The position numbers and the translations under genes were made by a program. The notes under the pieces were generated by a model that saw only the letters and a program-made list of their open reading frames with translations, ran no database searches and had not been told where the DNA came from. This document shows, in pieces, positions 1-4,624 of a DNA stretch of 6,836 bases (position 1 is its first letter; every line of letters starts with the position of its first letter). Origin of the DNA: Fimbriimonas sp. (GTDB taxonomy: Bacteria > Armatimonadota > Fimbriimonadia > Fimbriimonadales > Fimbriimonadaceae); assembly GCA_030447945.1 (NCBI GenBank), contig JAUJNV010000103.1, forward strand, positions 1 through 6,836, written 5' to 3'.

Positions 1-3
1 GCT

Positions 4-33
4 GCCGGCCTTACTGCCTCTTCCTGGGCCGGC
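4..33. repeat. 7-bp inverted repeat GCCGGCC / GGCCGGC
   Basis: GCCGGCC (4-10) is the exact reverse complement of GGCCGGC (27-33), with a 16-nt loop. It lies beyond the GC-rich hairpin at 65-79 and could be a second stem of the same 3' region. No T-run follows within the window on the minus strand, where the sequence ends after three more bases. Confidence 0.3.
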
Positions 34-64
34 GGGAGCCGTTATTCCCCGGAGATTCGTCGAG

Positions 65-79
65 GCCCCCGGCGGGGGC
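65..79 (-). terminator. GC-rich hairpin after the S8 protease gene, possible terminator
   Basis: GCCCCC (65-70) pairs with GGGGGC (74-79) around a three-base loop, 17 nt past the protease stop codon. On the minus strand no T-run follows, so it is not a classical Rho-independent terminator. It may stabilise the 3' end of the transcript or act as a weak pause site. Confidence 0.35.
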
Positions 80-96
80 ATCGACAAAGGCGGAGA

Positions 97-2187
97 CTAT
101 CTGGCCTTAAACAGCTCGGCGAGAGCCTTCGCCGGGTTCAGTCTTCCGTTGCCGTACAGCTCGTTCGGCACGGCCCCCGTCGTCTGGTCGTGGGCCGCCG
201 TGCGAGCGAGAATAGTCCGGATTGCCGCGGCGTCGAGCTTGGGGTTCTTCTCGAGCATCAGAGCGATGAAGCCTACCGTGTAGGGAGAAGCCGCACTCGT
301 TCCTTCCCAGGCCAGGTACTTGCCCTTGAGCCCGATGAAAAGCTCTCCCGCGGACTTGCCCATCTGCGAGCCGGCGGCAAGGGGCGACACCATGTAGCTG
401 CCCGGCGCCACCAGATCCGGCTTCACCAGGTTGTCGCGGCGAAAGCCGACGCTAGTGAACGGCGCCGCCTCGCCCAGCGGCAAATTCAGCCAAGTCGTCT
501 CGCCCCCTTGACTCGTCCATGCCGTGCGTCCGTGGTACGCGCCCACGGTGATGGCGTTTCGGGCATTACCGGGCGAGCCCACGATGTACCGTTCATCGAC
601 CCCGATCCCAAAACTCGCCGCACCCGGAGCGGGGAGGTAAAGGTCGCACACACCGCTCTTGACCTCGGGGCCGTTGCCGTAAGGCTGCACGGTGTAGCGG
701 CCCTTGCGCAGAAGGGCATAAACCACATTCGCATTGCCCTCCGCAAAGCCCTGGGCAATATCTTCGAAGGCTCCGGTGGCGGGACGGCGCTCGCCCTTTC
801 GCTCGACCTCCACCCCGTAGGCGTCGCCGTCTCGGAAGATGTGAAGAATGGCGGGGGGGCCCTCAGGCTGAGCGAAGGGCGGGGCGTCCCCGGTGATCGC
901 GAGCCCCCATTCGTCACCGGCGTCGAAATAGGCGACCAGAGGAGTCCCTTGCTTGGTGGCATCATCCCGAACGAAGACCTCGGCTGGGCTGCCCCCGATG
1001 TCACCTTGAGCCTTTCGGCGCGCACCGAACCGGCTTCGGGCGTGAATACCGAGGGTTCGCTCGTTGCCCGCCGCCACACAGACGACGAGGCCCGGCTTGC
1101 CTTTGCCGGTGAGCGTGTCGATAAGCTTCTCGCTCGCTTCATCGCCACGGTGAGAGGACACATGCCCACCAAAGCTCAGGTTCACCACGCACGGACGGTT
1201 TAAGCTTTTCGCCGTGTCGGCCACCCACTTGAGCGCTTCGTCGTACTCGTCCCGGATCCCGCCCGCCGGGCTGTCGGCACGCACGACAATGAGATCGGCC
1301 CCTGGCGCCACACCGGTGTACTCCGCGGGTGCCCCCTCGGGAGCGGCCGCACGCCCGTTGCCGGCGGCGATGCCCGCGCAGGCGGTTCCGTGTCCGACGA
1401 CGTCTCGGGAGTTCACCTTGCCCGACCCCTGAAGAGCCGCGTTGATCTCCGTAGCCGAGTAGACCGTGCCCATCGGCTTTCCGGCCTTCTTGACCGGCCC
1501 CGGGCGGCCAGTGCCGCTCGCCGAAGACGGATCGTTCATGTCGTACAGATACAAGATTCGCGTGGTGCCGTCGGGCTTGATGAAGTCCGGGTGACGCCAA
1601 TCGATCCCGGTGTCGATGATCGCGACGATGACGCCCTTCCCCGTGAGGCCCTTCCGATCGAACCGCATGAGGGGGTCCATCGCCGGCCCGGCGGCAGGCG
1701 CCTTCGTAATGCGGGCCCGACTCGACGGAGGAAGCGGAATCGTGGCTCCCTTCGGGAGCGAAACGGAGACGACGCTCTTGGACGTGTCGAGGGCGTCGAC
1801 CGCCGCCGGCGTCACGTAGCCGTAGACGAGGTTTCCGGCCCGCGTGGAGACGTCGAGGCCAAGCGTTCTCAGGGCTTCCGTGGATGTCCCCGGTCGAACC
1901 TCGACGGCGACGCGCAGTTGGGGAACGTCCGGGTCGATGGAGACGCCCAGGGCTTCGGCCGTCACACTCGGACCGCCGCTACTCCCCTTGACGGCACGCC
2001 ACCGCGAGACGAGATACTTTAAGTCCGTGCTGATCTTCGAGCGGGAACCGATGCCTTTGCCGCTGCGGGGCAGACGTCCGTAGGTCGGTTTGGCAAACGG
2101 TTCGTCCTGACTCAGCCCAAGCATGGAGGTGAGGCCGAGTCCTGCGCTGACGGCGATGGCAAGTTGGGACAGGTGCTTCAAATTCAT
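97..2187 (-). CDS. Secreted S8 family subtilisin-like serine protease
   Basis: This 696-residue protein is a subtilase (peptidase family S8), an exported endopeptidase. Residues 1-27 form a signal peptide (basic start, then a hydrophobic run ending near MLGLS). Residues about 85-150 resemble a subtilase prodomain, a compact alpha/beta unit with LRVAVEVRPG near its start and VVSVSLP near its end. The catalytic domain starts near 180. The triad is Asp192 in IIDTGID, His266 in GHGTACAG and Ser631 in GTSAASP, and the oxyanion Asn375 is in AAGNE. Between Asn375 and Ser631 lies an extra beta-rich stretch of about 150 residues (roughly 390-545), longer than in plain subtilisin and comparable in place to inserts of CspABC-type and cell-envelope subtilases. 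No C-terminal anchor or sorting domain follows, so the enzyme is probably released or periplasmic. The ATG is supported by GGAGAAG seven bases upstream. It follows the broken caspase gene by 4 nt, suggesting one operon. Family assignment is secure; the substrate is unknown. Confidence 0.96.
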   Translation of the reverse strand: MNLKHLSQLAIAVSAGLGLTSMLGLSQDEPFAKPTYGRLPRSGKGIGSRSKISTDLKYLVSRWRAVKGSSGGPSVTAEALGVSIDPDVPQLRVAVEVRPGTSTEALRTLGLDVSTRAGNLVYGYVTPAAVDALDTSKSVVSVSLPKGATIPLPPSSRARITKAPAAGPAMDPLMRFDRKGLTGKGVIVAIIDTGIDWRHPDFIKPDGTTRILYLYDMNDPSSASGTGRPGPVKKAGKPMGTVYSATEINAALQGSGKVNSRDVVGHGTACAGIAAGNGRAAAPEGAPAEYTGVAPGADLIVVRADSPAGGIRDEYDEALKWVADTAKSLNRPCVVNLSFGGHVSSHRGDEASEKLIDTLTGKGKPGLVVCVAAGNERTLGIHARSRFGARRKAQGDIGGSPAEVFVRDDATKQGTPLVAYFDAGDEWGLAITGDAPPFAQPEGPPAILHIFRDGDAYGVEVERKGERRPATGAFEDIAQGFAEGNANVVYALLRKGRYTVQPYGNGPEVKSGVCDLYLPAPGAASFGIGVDERYIVGSPGNARNAITVGAYHGRTAWTSQGGETTWLNLPLGEAAPFTSVGFRRDNLVKPDLVAPGSYMVSPLAAGSQMGKSAGELFIGLKGKYLAWEGTSAASPYTVGFIALMLEKNPKLDAAAIRTILARTAAHDQTTGAVPNELYGNGRLNPAKALAELFKAR

Positions 2188-2191
2188 CGAG

Positions 2192-2465
2192 TTACTTCTC
2201 CGAGCTTCGGTAGCTGACGCGGGCGAGCGACCATGAGGTGGGTGCGGCAGGGCGGGCAGATCTCTGCCCGTCGCTGAGCTGATCCAGAAGGTGCGCCAAG
2301 GCGGAGCCTCGCGTTCCCTTTTCTCCCCTCGTCACGCCCTTGAAGTTAAACAGGCTCTCGGGCAGCGGCTCCTCGGAGGTCACGAGGAGAAAGGTCTCGT
2401 AGCCTAACGTGCCACCGATGCCGAACTTGGCGCCGGGGAGCTCGATGAGCGGTGGAGCCTTCTTC
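2192..2465 (-). pseudogene. DUF4384-like C-terminal remnant of the caspase-family protein
   Basis: This is the best preserved part of the broken region. In one frame NRLPVEEGST ends near 2451, and after a one-base shift near 2455 the adjoining frame reads PPLIELPGAKFGIGG, then GYETFLLVTSEEPLPESLF, and runs on to a TAA at 2194-2192. The pattern of an NR-type turn, a short loop, a strand ending in LPG, then a strand of the type ETFLLVTSEEPL is what I expect of DUF4384, a beta domain often found after bacterial caspase domains. The tail (SALAHLLDQLSDGQ, then SLARVSYRSSEK) is plausible as the end of such a protein. It has no start of its own, so it is not a separate gene. The domain name rests on recalled family patterns, not a search. 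Confidence 0.6.
2195..2201 (-). promoter_or_regulatory. Ribosome-binding site of the S8 protease gene, inside the end of the upstream gene
   Basis: On the minus strand GGAGAAG lies 7 nt before the ATG at 2187. It overlaps the last sense codons (Glu-Lys) before the TAA at 2194-2192 that closes the frame-shifted caspase gene. This arrangement fixes the protease start and is typical of translationally coupled genes in an operon. Confidence 0.7.
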
Positions 2466-3476
2466 GACAGGAAGGCGGTTCGCCCACTTCGGCAGCAGGT
2501 CAGCGGCTGCAAGCGATGATAGCTTGTCGTACACGAAGTGTCGGTCGAGCTTTCCAGTTGCAGCGGCGTCCGCGACCAGACCGCCGATACGCGACCGCAC
2601 CGTCGCCCGGCCACCACGTAGCCTGCCGGGAGGGCTTACTTGTTCGATGTGATCCGGTCCGAAACCTCGAACCGGTCGTAGGGCATCCATATTGCTGCCC
2701 CCGACTCTTCGCCAGGCGGCGAGATCTTCCAACTCGGCGGACATCGATTCAGGATTCCTGAGACCCACCGAGGCAGCGGGTACATCCTGCTCACGTGGGC
2801 CAGGGCACGCCCAGACCCGGCCGCGTTGCCGGGTCGTTTGTAGCGCCGGGGCGATCCACGTACCCATGCGGTCTTCCCGCAGTCGGCCCGCCAGCACATA
2901 GTCGGGCTTTTGATCCAGCTAGCGACGAGTCCGCCAAACGTTGTTTTGCCGCCGCCGAAAACCAATTCTTCGCCATCGCCTGGAGAGGGGGTGTCCACGA
3001 AAGGTCGCCGGCTGGCCCTCGATGTTTTGCAGCACGCCATCGGCTTGAACGCCTTGCTGCTGGAGACGCTTTGTTGCCGGTGAAGCGCCCAGCCGTCGCC
3101 CATCTGCGTCGCGGTGTAGGCTCGTCTGCCGCGTCGGTTGTCGGCTGACCGAGGCGTTCAGCCTCCCAACTCGCCGGGCGTGTCGTCCGGCCGCAAGGTC
3201 CCTTGGGCAATGCAGCACAGCAGCAGCGGCTTATCCGAAGCGCCCAACCGGCCCCACCAGGCCGCTTGAGCGCCCCGGTCGCCTCGACCACGACGGCCAC
3301 GGCTCGCGAGATACTTGTTCCTCGTCGACGCGGAGCTGGACCCGCTTCTTCCTTGCGCTGAAAAGCTGAAACGGTGCCCTGGTGAATCTGGAGCGCGGCG
3401 TCGCTCGGATGTACGTTCGCCCTCGATACCAGGATAGGCAGCCGAACTCCTGGTTTCGTTTTCGGGTCGTCGTCGA

Positions 3477-4328
3477 TCAGGGTGCGCGCTGGCCAGCGTT
3501 CGCGTCCAGCACCTGCTCTTGATCAAAGCTCGTCTTGAGGCGTGCCCGTGCGATCAAACAGCGGGACAGGGCATCCTGCCCTTCCTGGCTGATCGCTGCC
3601 TGCAGAGCTTTCGTAAAAGCCCCGCGGTACGGCTTCGTCGAACGATCTTCTTCCGCCGGCTCAAACTCGCGGGCCGCGCTCAGCACAAGCGCGCCGCGAT
3701 CGGAGGGAGCGAGCTTCACGTCCGGCAGTTTCGTGTCGCCGGATGCCGGCTCCGCCGACTTGGATTGGCGGGCCCGAGGCAGGCCCCTCGACACCGACTG
3801 GCTGTGGCAGCTATCGAGCATCGCCGTCAGCGTCGCGTTCTTGTCGAGGATAGCGTTGAACGCCTTGGCAAGCTCCTTGTCCGAGATGTCCTGGAGGTCG
3901 ACCGGCACGATGGTCTCGTCCATCTTGTCGGTTTCGGAGGTTGCGCTGTTCGGCTTCTGGGAACCGTGGCCCGAGTAGTAGAAAAACACGGTGTCGCCCT
4001 TTTGGGCGCGGCCCGCCATACTCGCCAGAGCGTCGAGAATGCCCTTGCGAGTAGCCTGAGCGGTCCGGAGCCGGACGATGTCGGCCGACTTGAATCCGTA
4101 GCGCGTCTCCAGCAAAGCCTGCATCGAGTCCGCGTCGTTTTCGCACCCCTGCAGATCCCCGAGGCGACGCTTGTCCGCCGCGGAGCCAGGAGTATTACGC
4201 CCGGCGGGGCTGTAGTCGTTGATGCCGATGATCAAGGCACGCTTCGTTTGAGCGTGGGAAAGCGCCGTCAGACCAACGAAGAGGCAGGCCGTCGCGGTGC
4301 TGAACGTGAGAAGCCGATGGATACGCAT
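3477..4328 (-). CDS. Secreted caspase/metacaspase-like cysteine protease (C14), C-terminally truncated
   Basis: The intact frame gives 283 residues. Residues 1-26 form a signal peptide ending in a SHA cleavage site, so the protease should be exported. A peptidase C14 domain follows: the first strand is KRALIIGINDY (29-39), an NDADSMQALL helix follows at 64-73, the catalytic His121 is in FFYYSGHGSQ, DETIVPVD lies at 137-144, and the catalytic Cys174 is in MLDSCHSQS. A later strand, ALVLSAA (213-219), and the helix AFTKALQAAI (237-246) complete the fold. The DSCHS motif resembles metacaspases and orthocaspases, which cut after Arg/Lys; that specificity is inferred. Family members of this type usually carry a C-terminal extension, and here the frame ends soon after DQEQVLDANAGQ at a TGA created by an apparent one-base shift. 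The protease domain itself looks complete, so the truncated product could be active. The ATG follows a GGAGG site. Downstream lies the S8 protease gene. Confidence 0.9.
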   Translation of the reverse strand: MRIHRLLTFSTATACLFVGLTALSHAQTKRALIIGINDYSPAGRNTPGSAADKRRLGDLQGCENDADSMQALLETRYGFKSADIVRLRTAQATRKGILDALASMAGRAQKGDTVFFYYSGHGSQKPNSATSETDKMDETIVPVDLQDISDKELAKAFNAILDKNATLTAMLDSCHSQSVSRGLPRARQSKSAEPASGDTKLPDVKLAPSDRGALVLSAAREFEPAEEDRSTKPYRGAFTKALQAAISQEGQDALSRCLIARARLKTSFDQEQVLDANAGQRAP

Positions 4329-4339
4329 TTGCTTGATAA

Positions 4340-4344
4340 CCTCC
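4340..4344 (-). promoter_or_regulatory. Ribosome-binding site of the caspase-like gene
   Basis: GGAGG on the minus strand lies 11 nt before the ATG at 4328. The spacing is a little long but it is the only good site nearby. The ATG also begins directly with a signal peptide, which supports this start. Confidence 0.55.
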
Positions 4345-4474
4345 GGGCACGAAGCTGGGGCGGGTCGGGGCGGTCAGAGACGGCATCCTGCCCTCCGGCT
4401 CTGTCGGCTTGTTGTGTCGATGGAGATCTAAGATCGCCCGCTGACCATCGCCTGTGAGGGCGACCGATGATGAG

Positions 4475-4487
4475 ACGCGTGACGCGT
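4475..4487. promoter_or_regulatory. ACGCGT-G-ACGCGT palindrome, possible operator
   Basis: Two copies of the self-complementary hexamer ACGCGT flank one central base, making a 13-nt palindrome about 150 bp before the caspase start. Just beside it the hexamer GCGTGA occurs twice, 14 nt apart (4477-4482 and 4491-4496). This is the layout of a dimeric regulator site, but GC-rich DNA gives such matches by chance and no regulator is known. Confidence 0.3.
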
Positions 4488-4624
4488 TCGGCGTGAACGT
4501 GCGGACCTCCAACCAGATCTCCATGCCAGTATAAACGCCGGTCATCCCAACGGGCTACGGGCAAAGGTAGTATTTCTAGGGCTTAAGTCTCTTCCGCGCA
4601 ACAACCTCGTTAGTCACTCCACGC

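Larger units (their letters stand above)
2192..3480 (-). pseudogene. Frame-shifted C-terminal half of the caspase-like gene
   Basis: After the caspase frame stops at 3477 no single frame stays open to the next gene, yet protein-like patches follow each other across the three minus-strand frames. They include TLIDDDPKTKPG (from about 3483), RKKRVQLRVDEEQ (about 3350-3315), PTTDAADE (to 3121) continued by AYTATQMGDGWALH in another frame, GVQADGVLQNIEGQPATF (to 3000) continued by VDTPSPGDGEE, KPDYVLAGRLRED (about 2910-2870), YPLPRWV (to 2762) joined to VGLRNPESMSAELEDLAAW, and finally a DUF4384-like end. Patches meet within a few bases, as expected from one gene cut by single-base insertions and deletions. 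By eye there are at least six switches and perhaps a dozen. From the caspase ATG to the final TAA is 2137 nt, one more than a multiple of three, so the net shift is not zero. Length and order fit caspase-DUF4384 proteins. Individual breakpoints are approximate. Sequencing error is the main alternative to real decay. Confidence 0.72.
4329..4624. other. Intergenic region upstream of the caspase-like gene
   Basis: This gap separates the stop of the STAND ATPase gene from the caspase start and should hold the promoter of the protease pair. On the minus strand a TATACT hexamer (4533-4528) resembles a sigma-70 -10 box, but no good -35 stands 16-18 nt before it (TTGGGA is only 11 nt away). I therefore do not call a promoter. 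The gap contains the palindrome at 4475-4487 and a 10-bp inverted repeat (4420-4429 with 4515-4524). I see no hairpin with a T-run that would terminate the ATPase transcript, so read-through from upstream is possible. Confidence 0.5.

Noticed and set aside
1..81. Possible start of a further minus-strand gene (ATG at 81-79, open to the window edge)
   Set aside because: There is no ribosome-binding site, the first codons fall inside the GC-rich hairpin, and too little sequence is visible.
190..1203. Plus-strand frame of 337 codons opposite the S8 protease gene
   Set aside because: It lies entirely antisense to a clearly conserved protease and shows no recognisable domain. Long antisense frames are common in GC-rich coding DNA.
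2795..3148. Plus-strand frame of 117 codons in the broken region
   Set aside because: No motif and low-complexity Ala/Arg/Pro composition; the minus-strand patches explain the region better.
2192..3480. Programmed frameshifting as the explanation for the broken frames
   Set aside because: The switches are too many and I see no slippery heptamer with a downstream structure at the joins I examined. Decay or sequence error is simpler.
3519..4457. Plus-strand frame of 312 codons opposite the caspase gene
   Set aside because: Arg/Leu-rich with no motif, antisense to the caspase domain and running into the intergenic gap. It is a composition artefact.
4195..4545. Minus-strand frame of 116 codons starting in the intergenic gap
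   Set aside because: Its first 75 residues look passably protein-like, but it has no ribosome-binding site before the ATG. It ends inside the caspase gene with a 134-nt out-of-frame overlap, and I recognise no family.
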